Shown here: positions 8,279 to 16,682 of the stretch, one piece after another
How positions within the stretch are numbered: position 1 is the first letter of the stretch
How the letters are laid out: the number at the start of each line of letters is the position of its first letter
Assembly (NCBI GenBank): GCA_029227035.1
Contig: JAQXZD010000078.1
Location: forward strand, 1 to 36,071
Origin: Lachnospiraceae bacterium
Lineage (GTDB): Bacteria; Bacillota; Clostridia; Lachnospirales; Lachnospiraceae
Direction of reading: 5' to 3'
Length of the DNA stretch: 36,071 nt
Notes under the pieces: generated by a model
The model's input: only the letters and a program-made list of their open reading frames with translations
Told to the model about the DNA's origin: nothing
The model's database searches: none
Made by a program: the position numbers and the translations under genes

Positions 8279-9681
8279 TCCTTTTCCTCCCTGACAATTT
8301 TAAACCGGCGTAAAATCATATCATTTGCTTCATAATATCCATCCAATAATTCCACAAAAAACCCGTTATCCCGTGCATAGGCAACAGAAGAAAGATTTGC
8401 CAGCATATCCCCCCTGCAATTTAATGGTAACTCATCACTGGTAATTTCATGACTGTCTCCCATCTTCTTTTCCAGATAAAGCTTCATTAGATCTCTTGAA
8501 TATGGGTTATATGCTTCCTTTTGCTGGGCTTTTCTTGCTGCTTCAATTGTTTCTTCCGTCATCTCCTCTATTTCGGCTGCCACCGGAGTCTTAATCGATT
8601 GATTTTGCCGCGGAAACCGTATGGAACCCTCATCAATAAATTCATGGCGATTCAGTGTAAACAGGGCATCCATTTCTTCCGGCAGCTCATCTTTCATGGA
8701 ATACTCTGTCATTTCTTCCATGATATAGCGCATTGTACGTTCAACATTTCCCCGTACATCCTTTTCCCGGTTTCTGATAAATCTTGCTCTTCCCACAGCA
8801 ATTTGAAGATAAACGTTAATTTTATGCTTAATGTCTCTCATAATCTGATCATAGTCTTCAACCAGAAACCGCTTTGTCACCTGTATCATATCCAGTACAG
8901 TATCCTCTGCCTGCTCATATGTAATATTCTCTTCTTTTGCACAATCTTGTGCTATTCTCCCAAATACAACATCATCCGCAATCATTTCGTCCAGTTTTGT
9001 CTTGATAAACATTCTGTATATATGTATATTCTGTTGTTTTGTCAGTCTGGAATATTCCCGTATAAAATTTCCTTCACAGTATTCCAGGATATTTTCAGTC
9101 AGACTTTCCAAAGTAGTTTCCTGAACCATTTTTTCGATAATCTTACGAATAAATGTGGACAGCTTTTTTAATGCTTTCGATAAATCCCTCGCATTTTTGT
9201 TAATATTCTTAATTCCATTCACATATGGATTTTCTTTCCATTGTTCAGCATTATTTAACGTATTGTAAATATTGTAAATATAGCTGGAAAATTCCTCCTG
9301 CTCCGGTTTCTCTAATTTATTTAAAAATTCCGCAAGAGCAATCCCATTTTCCGTCATTACAATCTGTTTTTCATAAGTGGTATCATCAATCTCCTCATCT
9401 AACCACCCAATTTCTTTTGATAAAAATTTTCTTATCACAGCTCCCGCCATATCATTGGCTGTTCTGTCTCCACTATACTCATCATTCGACAATTCCACAT
9501 GGTTTTCCAGAAAGTAGATAGCCAGTGTATCTCTGATTCTGTTTCTGGGAATACGATAACTGATTTCCCTTTCATACTCTTTATAAATCAGCTGAATACA
9601 ATCTGCATAGATTCTTTGATTGCTTCCGCTTGCCAGATTATTAAAAAACCCAGTTGGGATCACATTAAAAACACCAAACAT
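8275..9681 (-). CDS. jetA: Wadjet system protein JetA (kleisin-like, DUF5716 type)
   Basis: 468 aa from the chosen ATG (9679-9681), which gives the N-terminus MFGVFNVIPTGFFN typical of this family. A GTG at 9738 in the same frame lies inside the promoter -10 and cannot be the start. JetA is the kleisin/MukF-like subunit that bridges JetC heads and recruits JetB. The protein is soluble, helical and charged, with an N-terminal winged-helix-like part and a C-terminal domain (about 400-468). The DUF5716-like JetA argues for a non-type-I Wadjet (type III as I recall the nomenclature). It is first in the operon. Confidence 0.87.
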   Translation of the reverse strand: MFGVFNVIPTGFFNNLASGSNQRIYADCIQLIYKEYEREISYRIPRNRIRDTLAIYFLENHVELSNDEYSGDRTANDMAGAVIRKFLSKEIGWLDEEIDDTTYEKQIVMTENGIALAEFLNKLEKPEQEEFSSYIYNIYNTLNNAEQWKENPYVNGIKNINKNARDLSKALKKLSTFIRKIIEKMVQETTLESLTENILEYCEGNFIREYSRLTKQQNIHIYRMFIKTKLDEMIADDVVFGRIAQDCAKEENITYEQAEDTVLDMIQVTKRFLVEDYDQIMRDIKHKINVYLQIAVGRARFIRNREKDVRGNVERTMRYIMEEMTEYSMKDELPEEMDALFTLNRHEFIDEGSIRFPRQNQSIKTPVAAEIEEMTEETIEAARKAQQKEAYNPYSRDLMKLYLEKKMGDSHEITSDELPLNCRGDMLANLSSVAYARDNGFFVELLDGYYEANDMILRRFKIVREEKE

Positions 9682-9736
9682 AAAATCTTTTCTCTCTTTG
9701 AATTTTTTGACATATTTACCATTTTTATTCAAAATC

Positions 9737-9765
9737 ACTATACAATCTTATTGTTAAATCTGCAA
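9737..9765 (-). promoter_or_regulatory. Sigma-A promoter of the jetABCD operon
   Basis: On the minus strand, TTGCAG (9760-9765) and TATAGT (9737-9742) are separated by 17 bp, with predicted transcription start near 9730 and a leader of about 50 nt before jetA. The -35 lies in a small palindrome TCTGC-TT-GCAGA, which could be an operator. No other promoter is seen inside the operon. Confidence 0.7.
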
Positions 9766-9777
9766 GCAGAAAGTCCC

Positions 9778-10430
9778 TCACCCTTTCAACAATTCAACCA
9801 CAAATCCTTTTGTCCATCCCTCCACCCTATCATCAACATACAATTTTCCCCCATGTTTTTTCACAATCAGATTGGCGATGGCCAGTCCCAAACCCGTTCC
9901 GTTTCCACCGGTGCGCGCAACATCTCCCTTGGAAAACGGCTCAAATATGGTACGTCTCTCTTCCCCTGTAATCTCTCTGCCATTATCTGCAACCATGATA
10001 CGAACCACATCCTCCTGCTTTGAAACCCGCACCAGGATCTGCGCGCCATTTTCATTATGTTTACAGGCATTGATCAACAGATTACTGACGGTACGCTTTA
10101 TCTCTTTTTCATCTATGTTGCATACAATGCTTTTTTCCGGGATATCAATCTTTAAATTCATATCCCTCTTCTCAAATTCATCATAATGAAACGCCACCAG
10201 TTCACGCACCAGCGGACATACATCCATCTCTCTGAGGGTTAATTCAAAATCGTCTGTATTAAGCTTTGCATAGGTAAACATGGTGTCCAGCAATTCATTC
10301 ATATAACAGCTCTTGCTGTAAATAATGTCATCGGTGTTTTCAAATCGTGGGCGATGCAGGAATACAGCATATTTCGCTCATTCAACCGAACAATTTCCTT
10401 TTCATCATCCGCAATCAATATATTCGCCAT
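9778..10430 (-). pseudogene. Response regulator/histidine kinase fusion remnant
   Basis: A frame starting at ATG 10428-10430 behind an AGAGGGGA ribosome site encodes a typical response-regulator N-terminus (MANILIADDEKEIVRL). After 16 residues it becomes a histidine-kinase H-box (NERNMLYSCIAHDLKTPMT) and stops at TGA about 25 codons later. In a shifted frame the kinase resumes (YMNELLDTMFTYAKL) and continues through an intact HATPase domain with N box (NLLINACKHN) and G boxes (GGNGTGLGLAIANLIVKKHGG) to 9778. Most of the regulator, the sensor and part of the dimerisation domain are missing. It is best explained as one or two deletions in a VanRS-like pair. The 174-aa kinase tail could still be translated from an internal ATG (10302). 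Confidence 0.85.
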
Positions 10431-10460
10431 AGGTTCCCCTCTTTTCCTGTCCGTTTTTAA

Positions 10461-12329
10461 TCAGATATGTACAAAATCGTATAACTGAAACCATACAATA
10501 ACCGCCGTATATCCGAAGCCGAAAACCGCCCAGACATATTGTTTTAACTTAGCTCTTTCCTTATCCCAAAGAAGAAATATCCCGTTCAGGAAACTTATCG
10601 CTGCAAGTACTACTGCCATAATACAGGAAAAAACTGCAAATGTATATCCTTTCGGTCCAATTACAGATATCAGGCAAAACAATATCACTCCGGACACCGC
10701 CTGTATTGCCTGCTGCAATGTAATCCTTTTATCCGTTGTCACCGTCCGTCCTCTTTTTCGTATTTTCCGAATCAAAAAAAGCAATCCTTTTATCACGAAA
10801 ACAACGATGCAGATAACCCCGAACAACACAAATGCATAATATGCTACGGTTCCGCAAATGCTCCCGTTGTTCTGCACATAATCCGTACTCATCATTTCAA
10901 ACTGCAGATTTCCATCCGTATCGGCACTTTCATACAAAAACATACTCATACCGCTTTCCGAGGTTTGAAGCCACATGCGATTTCCAATATGCTTCATCTG
11001 TATTCCGCCTGTAAGAGGCATATCAAAGACATCCGGAATCTCTGACTCTGTCAAAAAAAAGCTTCCGCCTGCATAACGTGAGGCGCTCCCGAACCCTCTT
11101 GCAATCGTTCTTGCCGGCACATAAGTACCACTGATATCCATTTGTTCTGTAACAGGATTGTTTTTCACCAGTTCACTGTCCGTTACATTTCCAAACAACA
11201 AACTCACAAGTCCCGTGCAAAACATCGTTTCTCCAGGTTCGTTTGTCAATACGACAATTCCCAATCCGCTCTTTGGATCCAACTGCAAATTGGCGGTACA
11301 GCCCCCTGTATTGCCGCCATGCCCCAAAGTCTGAACCTGAAACTGCTCCGTCCACAACCCGTGACAGTTTTTTGCAATATTACTGTCTCCATAAAAAGAA
11401 GATGCGTCAAACATTTCATCTCTTGTTTCGTCACACTCGAAAAACGGACAATCCTCTGCCACAAAACCCTGGGCAAATTTTGCCAGATCCTTGGTGGTTC
11501 CGATCGCAGAACCGGCCGGATATAGCTGTACCCAGGAATGACACACCCCATAATTCTCGTTATATTCTTCCTGCTCATATCTTAAATAGCACTTCAGTTC
11601 TTCCCTTTGCTTTCTAACCCAGTCATTATCTTCCATGTGCATGCCGACAGAGGTATGTTCCATTCCCAACGGTTTAAAAATATTCTGCCGGACATAATCC
11701 ACATAAGACATTCCGCTGACACGTTCAACAATTAACGCTGCCAGTGCTGTTCCCCAGTTGGAGTATGCCGTATGCTCGCCCACATGATAAGCCTGATAAC
11801 ATTCACATGCCTTTACCGCCTCCTCAAGACTGCCATAAAGCTCATCCTCTGCTGCCAGTTGATTTTCATACATAGATTCCTGAAATCCAGCATTATGATT
11901 CATCAGGTTCAACATGGTAATGGTTTCATCCTCATACTGAAGCTTTGTAAGAAACCCCTCCGGAAGATATTCCCGGATATCTGTTTCAAAATCCAGTTTT
12001 CCCTGTTCCTTTAACTGCATAACGGATACCCACACCAGAAGCTTCGAGGTGCTTCCCCACTCATATACCGTATCCTTATCCGCAGGGACTTCATCTTCCA
12101 GATCCGAATATCCATAGTAGCCTTCACAGATAATCCCCGTTTCATCAAAAACACAAGTGCCCACGGAAACCAATCCCGCTTCATATTCTTTCGTGTAAGC
12201 ATCTATTTTTGCGCCAATATCTTTATAAGATATTCCCGAAGGCGTCATCCTCTCCGACGCATACACATTTTTCGGCATTATCATAACCATCAGTAAAACC
12301 GCAACAAGCCCTGCAACTATTTTCTTCAT
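10461..12329 (-). CDS. Membrane-bound serine hydrolase (class C beta-lactamase fold)
   Basis: 622 aa from ATG 12327-12329 (GGGAG ribosome site); a TTG start ten codons upstream is less likely. An N-terminal signal sequence (KKIVAGLVAVLLMVMIM) precedes a penicillin-binding/beta-lactamase class C domain with S-T-S-K (Ser93 nucleophile, Lys96), Y-S-N (Tyr189, Asn191) and a GHGGNTGG motif in place of KTG. A C-terminal membrane region with about four helices (from about residue 500) anchors it. Such proteins act outside the membrane as D-Ala-D-Ala carboxypeptidases, D-amino-acid peptidases or esterases; the substrate cannot be told. A true beta-lactamase is unlikely because of the KTG change and membrane tail. 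It follows ppk after a strong terminator, so it has its own promoter. Confidence 0.87.
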   Translation of the reverse strand: MKKIVAGLVAVLLMVMIMPKNVYASERMTPSGISYKDIGAKIDAYTKEYEAGLVSVGTCVFDETGIICEGYYGYSDLEDEVPADKDTVYEWGSTSKLLVWVSVMQLKEQGKLDFETDIREYLPEGFLTKLQYEDETITMLNLMNHNAGFQESMYENQLAAEDELYGSLEEAVKACECYQAYHVGEHTAYSNWGTALAALIVERVSGMSYVDYVRQNIFKPLGMEHTSVGMHMEDNDWVRKQREELKCYLRYEQEEYNENYGVCHSWVQLYPAGSAIGTTKDLAKFAQGFVAEDCPFFECDETRDEMFDASSFYGDSNIAKNCHGLWTEQFQVQTLGHGGNTGGCTANLQLDPKSGLGIVVLTNEPGETMFCTGLVSLLFGNVTDSELVKNNPVTEQMDISGTYVPARTIARGFGSASRYAGGSFFLTESEIPDVFDMPLTGGIQMKHIGNRMWLQTSESGMSMFLYESADTDGNLQFEMMSTDYVQNNGSICGTVAYYAFVLFGVICIVVFVIKGLLFLIRKIRKRGRTVTTDKRITLQQAIQAVSGVILFCLISVIGPKGYTFAVFSCIMAVVLAAISFLNGIFLLWDKERAKLKQYVWAVFGFGYTAVIVWFQLYDFVHI

Positions 12330-12420
12330 AACATCAACTCTCCCTTTGTAAATTTTCAAAAACTATCATATTCTAAAAATCTTACAGGAAAAATTGATTA
12401 ACATTAACGGAATATTAAAC

Positions 12421-12451
12421 AAAAACAGCCATACACAAAAGTGCATGACTG
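12421..12451 (-). terminator. Intrinsic terminator of ppk
   Basis: On the minus strand an 11-bp stem (CAGTCATGCAC / GTGTATGGCTG, with G-T pairs) closes a TTTT loop (12426-12451) and is followed by TTTTTGTTT. It begins 9 bp after the ppk stop. Confidence 0.88.
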
Positions 12452-12459
12452 CTCTTCAT

Positions 12460-14514
12460 CTACTCTTCCGTTTTTTCCATACAGGCCTGCTCAAAAAAGT
12501 ACTCCTGCGAATTAAGAGGTGTGTCCCCGGCTTGTACTCTTACATAATTTCCGTCATTCTGCATTTCCCGGGCCTGTTGGTTATCGCTCAGCATGGTGAT
12601 AAACATTTCTTCCAACTGTGTCTTCAATTCCGGATCGTAAATCGGAACTGCAACCTCCACACGTCGCAAGGTGTTTCTGGTCATAAAATCTGCCGATGCG
12701 ATGTACACTTTCTCCCGTTCTCCGCTTCCGAAAATATAAATGCGGGAATGTTCCAGATAACGTCCCACAATGCTGACAACACGAATATTTTCCGTTTCTC
12801 CCTTCACACCCGGAACCAGACAGCAGATTCCTCTGACAATCAAATCAATCCTGACTCCCGCTTTCGAAGCAAGAATCAACCGATCGATAATCTTCTTGTC
12901 CGTCAGGGAATTAATTTTTACCCCTATGTATGCGTCCTGCCCGTTTTTTGCACATTCGATTTCATCATCAATCATCTCCAGCACCTTATTCTGCAGACAA
13001 TTCGGTGCTACCAGAAGGTGTTTGGTCTGTTTTACGGTCTCACCCATAGCCAGTGCTGCAAATACCGCCGAAGCTTCTTTTCCGAGTTCCGCATTGGAAG
13101 TCATCAGCGACAAATCCGTATACAATCTCGCTGTCTTTTCATTATAATTACCGGTTCCAACCTGAACAATATATTGTAGCTTTCCCTTTTTCTTTTTGGT
13201 AATCAGGCAAAGCTTGGAATGAACCTTATACCCATCCAGTCCGTAGATAACATGGCAGCCTGCATCCTCCAGCCTTCGGGACCATTCAATATTGTTTTCC
13301 TCATCAAACCGCGCCTTCAGTTCTACCAGAACAAGCACTTCCTTTCCGTTCTCCGCGGCTTCAATCAGCGCTTCCACCACTTTGCTCTGTCTCGCCACAC
13401 GGTAAAGCGTCATTTTAACGGACACCACCTCCGGATCGACCGCAGCCTCGTTTAACATCTGCAAAAACGGCTTTATACTGTCGAACGGATATGCCAAAAG
13501 CTTATCTTTTTCCTGAATCTGATCCAAAATTGGCTTATCTTTACAAAACTGTGCAGAATATTGCGGAACCCGCTTCCCATAAAATAACTCTGGAACATTT
13601 CTCAACCGATCCTGAATCTGAAACAAAAATGACAAATCCAAAGGGGTATTGTTGCGGAAGACATACTCCCTTTTTACGTCCAGATATTCACATAACGTAT
13701 CTACAATATTTCCGTCCAGTTCCCGCGACAATTCCAGTCTTACCGGTGCCAGCCGCTTTCTCTTTTTGATCAGTTCGACCATAAAATCCCGATAATCCAG
13801 ATCCTCGTCATAAAGTGCATCCGCATCAATGTCCGCGTTTCTGGTTACACGAATCAGGGACTTTGCTTTTACGGTATATCCCGGGAACACTTCCGGCATA
13901 TAATGCAGAATAAATTCCTCGGCAAGGACATAGGTATCCGGGCTGCCCGGAACATGAATCAACCTTGGAAATACGCCTGCATTACATGGAACAATACCCA
14001 GTTTTTCCTTTCCGTTCTTTCTCTCTAGCACACCTACCGCATAAATCTCTTTATTTTTTAAGAATGGAAACGGCTGCCATTTGCCTACAATTGTCTGTGA
14101 AATAAGCGGTGCTATTTCCGTCTTAAAATACTGTTCCAGATGCTCGTTCTCTTTCTTCCCGATTTTGCTGAAATCTACAATTTTAATCTCATATTCCTCC
14201 AGCATGCCCAAGAGCTTCTCATAAATCGCATCTTTCCTGTAATTCAAACGGGATACCTGCTCCAAAATCTTTTTTATCTGTTCCTTCGGTGTCATGTTTG
14301 TCTTGTTTTCGCGGATATCTTTGGAAAGATTCATCTGATCAATTAACGAACCAACCCTGACCATAAAGAACTCGTCCAGATTGCTCTGATAAATCGAAAC
14401 AAAGGACAGACGTTCACAAAGAGGCACCTTCTCACTCTCCGCCTCTTCCAAAACTCTTTCATTGAACTTTAACCATGACAACTCACGGTTCATATACATA
14501 CTCTGTTCACTCAT
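12460..14514 (-). CDS. ppk1: Polyphosphate kinase 1
   Basis: 684 aa from ATG 14512-14514, preceded by TTGGAG at good spacing; a longer frame to 14574 has no ribosome site. PPK1 reversibly makes inorganic polyphosphate from ATP. The N-terminus has the family motif NRELSWLKFNERVL. His432 in VHSKLCLI and His589 in LEHSRIYIFG match the two E. coli catalytic histidines (435 and 592) in spacing; His432 is expected to be the phosphorylated residue. The phospholipase-D-like domains are complete. Upstream lie three TTTAC repeats at 11-bp spacing resembling a PhoP box, suggesting induction by phosphate starvation. No ppx is adjacent. Confidence 0.96.
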   Translation of the reverse strand: MSEQSMYMNRELSWLKFNERVLEEAESEKVPLCERLSFVSIYQSNLDEFFMVRVGSLIDQMNLSKDIRENKTNMTPKEQIKKILEQVSRLNYRKDAIYEKLLGMLEEYEIKIVDFSKIGKKENEHLEQYFKTEIAPLISQTIVGKWQPFPFLKNKEIYAVGVLERKNGKEKLGIVPCNAGVFPRLIHVPGSPDTYVLAEEFILHYMPEVFPGYTVKAKSLIRVTRNADIDADALYDEDLDYRDFMVELIKKRKRLAPVRLELSRELDGNIVDTLCEYLDVKREYVFRNNTPLDLSFLFQIQDRLRNVPELFYGKRVPQYSAQFCKDKPILDQIQEKDKLLAYPFDSIKPFLQMLNEAAVDPEVVSVKMTLYRVARQSKVVEALIEAAENGKEVLVLVELKARFDEENNIEWSRRLEDAGCHVIYGLDGYKVHSKLCLITKKKKGKLQYIVQVGTGNYNEKTARLYTDLSLMTSNAELGKEASAVFAALAMGETVKQTKHLLVAPNCLQNKVLEMIDDEIECAKNGQDAYIGVKINSLTDKKIIDRLILASKAGVRIDLIVRGICCLVPGVKGETENIRVVSIVGRYLEHSRIYIFGSGEREKVYIASADFMTRNTLRRVEVAVPIYDPELKTQLEEMFITMLSDNQQAREMQNDGNYVRVQAGDTPLNSQEYFFEQACMEKTEE

Positions 14515-14586
14515 GACTTTTTCTCCAATCGGTATTTTATATATATCTACTATACCTTCTACCGATATTTTCAACTATCATGTTCC

Positions 14587-14614
14587 CGTAAAACAGAAGT
14601 AAAGTTATCGTAAA
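14587..14614 (-). promoter_or_regulatory. Pho-box-like triple repeat upstream of ppk
   Basis: Minus-strand TTTACG (14609-14614), TTTACT (14598-14603) and TTTACG (14587-14592) are exactly 11 bp apart. This fits the PhoP/PhoB-type direct repeat TT(A/C/T)A(C/T)A at one helical turn. A GATAGT (14574-14579) 7 bp further could be the -10. The block lies between the stop of the EAL-GGDEF gene and ppk. Confidence 0.55.
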
Positions 14615-14617
14615 GCC

Positions 14618-16363
14618 TCACTCCGTCTCGCCGTACTTTTCCAGATGATTTCCTATATGCGCCTTACTTGCTTTCTTTGTCAGGGCAATCTTATAAGAAA
14701 AATCGTTCATGCTTGTCACCTTCTCTTTTTCATTGGTAAAAAGCGCACCGGATATGGATGCCAGCGGAAAAATTTCCTTCTCTCCATGCCGGTTTTTCGA
14801 GCAGATTTCCTTCTTTGCATAATCCTCCGGTGTGTACAATTCTTTTAAACAAAGCTGAAACTGATCAATCAGTCTTTGAAACACTTCTTCCAGCCCGTAA
14901 TCATTGGATATGACAACAAAATCATCTCCGCCTATATGCCCGATAAACTCCCCGTTCTGACATGCTTCTTCAATGCATTTTGCCATGGCGCGAAGCATCA
15001 GATCTCCATTTTCAAACCCGTACAGATCGTTATAGGCTTTGAAATTATCCAGGTCGAGATACATAATGGAAAAACGGCGCTGCGTAAAAATATTCTCGGA
15101 AATGCGGTTCTGAATCTGTATGTTTCCGGGCAGATGCGTAAGCGGATTCGTATCCATTGCCCGCTCCACCTGAATCGAAACGGAGGCTTCCAGAATATCC
15201 TTCACGGTAACAATCCCCACATACTTTCCGTTGTCCGTTACCACAATGGCATCATAAAGCATCTTCTTCGGACGAATCATTGCCAGACGTGCAACCATCT
15301 CAATCGGCATTCTTCTGTCCACTTCCAGAAAAGTCTTGTCTAATATTTCCACGACGGAATTCTTACTGTACAGGGAATAACCAAACCGACCGCTGAAGCA
15401 TTCGTCCATACGCTTTTTGGTCAGAAGCCCGTAAACCTTCCCCTTTTCGCCAACGACACAGATTTCGGTAACCTCCGGATTTTTCTGCATATATTCAAAT
15501 ACCGTGACCGCCCTGGTATCACAGTCTGCCGTTCCGGCCTTCTGACAGATGGCACCGACATTCCCGAAAAAGGTCTTGGTGTTCTCCTGTTTAATGCCGG
15601 ATTGACAAATCTCACAGATTCGGTTTTTGATGTCCGGCTGAAGCTTCTGCAGCTTTTTGGCAGGCATTGCCAGATAAAAGCCCTGCCCATAATCCACACC
15701 CAGACCAATCAGCTTTCTCAACTCTTCCTCAGTCTCAATCCCCTCCGCTATCACAAAGGCATTTTCCCTGTGACAGAATTCCACAATCCCTTCCACCAGC
15801 GAACTTTTCACCGAGTCCCTGTCAATATTCCGAACCAGACTGATATCCAGCTTCACATACTTTGGCTGAAAAAAGAAGATGCGGTTAAAACCGGTATGCC
15901 CTTTTCCAAAATTGTTCAATGCAACCTGATACTTCTGCATCTCATACTGTTTTACCGCAGTCCGAAAAGTTTCCATTTCCTCAATGTCACTTTGCTCCGA
16001 TATCTCAAACACGATATCAGCCGGTGATATATCATAACGCTTCAGCCAATCCAGCGTCATCTTTTTCTGAAACTGCTCCCCTTTCAGAAATAGTTTCTTT
16101 TTGTTCAGACTGTTTTTGACCTGCTTTAAAGCCTTTTTCCGGCAAATGCTTTCCAGTTCTTCCAGGCAATGAAACTGTGCAGCATATGCGAACATTTCCT
16201 CCACGGTAAAAAGGCAATTCTCCAGGCCTATTCCGGAAGATGCCTCATATCCCAGAATACTTCCGCTTTGTAAGGACACAATCGGCTGATACAGAGGATA
16301 GATTTTTTTCTCCTCCACGATGGTATTCAATTGCTTTTTTATCGCTGAAAAATTATCTGCCAT
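14618..16363 (-). CDS. EAL-CBS-GGDEF protein with degenerate active sites
   Basis: 581 aa from ATG 16361-16363 behind GGGGAG. Order: EAL domain (about 1-245), two CBS motifs (about 285-400), GGDEF domain (about 430-560). There is no membrane segment, so it is cytosolic. EAL domains cleave and GGDEF domains make cyclic di-GMP, but both are altered. The EAL signature reads E-A-S (Glu40), the metal-binding DDFGTG loop is NNFGKG (Asn150, Asn151), while AEGIET (Glu207) and GQGF (Gln227) remain. The GGDEF motif is GGDDF (478-482), preceded by His instead of Arg, without an RxxD I-site. CBS pairs commonly bind adenine nucleotides. It may be a nucleotide-sensing c-di-GMP receptor or a weak enzyme. 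It has Pho-box-like repeats upstream and lies directly before ppk. Confidence 0.92.
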   Translation of the reverse strand: MADNFSAIKKQLNTIVEEKKIYPLYQPIVSLQSGSILGYEASSGIGLENCLFTVEEMFAYAAQFHCLEELESICRKKALKQVKNSLNKKKLFLKGEQFQKKMTLDWLKRYDISPADIVFEISEQSDIEEMETFRTAVKQYEMQKYQVALNNFGKGHTGFNRIFFFQPKYVKLDISLVRNIDRDSVKSSLVEGIVEFCHRENAFVIAEGIETEEELRKLIGLGVDYGQGFYLAMPAKKLQKLQPDIKNRICEICQSGIKQENTKTFFGNVGAICQKAGTADCDTRAVTVFEYMQKNPEVTEICVVGEKGKVYGLLTKKRMDECFSGRFGYSLYSKNSVVEILDKTFLEVDRRMPIEMVARLAMIRPKKMLYDAIVVTDNGKYVGIVTVKDILEASVSIQVERAMDTNPLTHLPGNIQIQNRISENIFTQRRFSIMYLDLDNFKAYNDLYGFENGDLMLRAMAKCIEEACQNGEFIGHIGGDDFVVISNDYGLEEVFQRLIDQFQLCLKELYTPEDYAKKEICSKNRHGEKEIFPLASISGALFTNEKEKVTSMNDFSYKIALTKKASKAHIGNHLEKYGETE

Positions 16364-16411
16364 ATGCTCTCCCCGCTCATTCTGCAAGTTAATTTCAGAA
16401 TAAGCGGTTCC

Positions 16412-16451
16412 GGTAAATTCTGTTTGATGAGAAGTGTAAGAATTGTGTAAA
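16412..16451 (-). promoter_or_regulatory. Pho-box-like repeats upstream of the EAL-GGDEF gene
   Basis: Minus-strand TTTACA (16446-16451) and CTTACA (16435-16440) are 11 bp apart. A poor copy (CATCAA, 16424-16429) and then TTTACC (16412-16417) follow. The last continues as TTTACCGGAAC, almost the same as TTTACGGGAAC at ppk, and TATTCT 9 bp on could be the -10. Confidence 0.45.
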
Positions 16452-16462
16452 ATTATCTATCC

Positions 16463-16666
16463 TTAATCCTTTTCAAATAATTCCTTCGGATAACAAACGG
16501 ACATATTCCCGCTTTTCAAGGTATGCACCTTATCCACGCCGTCAAACCATGTATAGTCTGCGTCGCCCTCCCCTTTTGTCTCAAGTATCTCCTGCATGCA
16601 GGCAATCACTTCATCCATCAGATAAACATGATGATTTAATCTCTTAATTTTTATTCTCTCAAACAT
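16463..16666 (-). CDS. 67-aa hypothetical protein, last gene of the VanZ operon
   Basis: It starts at ATG 16664-16666 behind AGGAG (8 nt) and ends 67 codons later. No signal peptide or membrane helix is seen. The N-terminal half is a likely helix (MDEVIACMQEILETK). The C-terminal half has YTWFDGVDKV, which resembles the FTWFQGYEEI segment near the end of the XRE-DUF5680 regulator two genes upstream. It may therefore be a small relative of the DUF5680 C-terminal strand pair, though the match is short. It follows the VanZ-like gene by 16 bp. Function unknown. Confidence 0.7.
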   Translation of the reverse strand: MFERIKIKRLNHHVYLMDEVIACMQEILETKGEGDADYTWFDGVDKVHTLKSGNMSVCYPKELFEKD

Positions 16667-16682
16667 ATGGTTTTCTCCTGTT

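Noticed and set aside
9681-9738. Upstream GTG start of jetA
   Set aside because: It lies inside the promoter -10 element and has no ribosome site.
10461-12329. Beta-lactamase resistance gene
   Set aside because: It has SxxK and YxN but GHGG in place of KTG and four C-terminal helices, as in membrane serine hydrolases/peptidases rather than AmpC.
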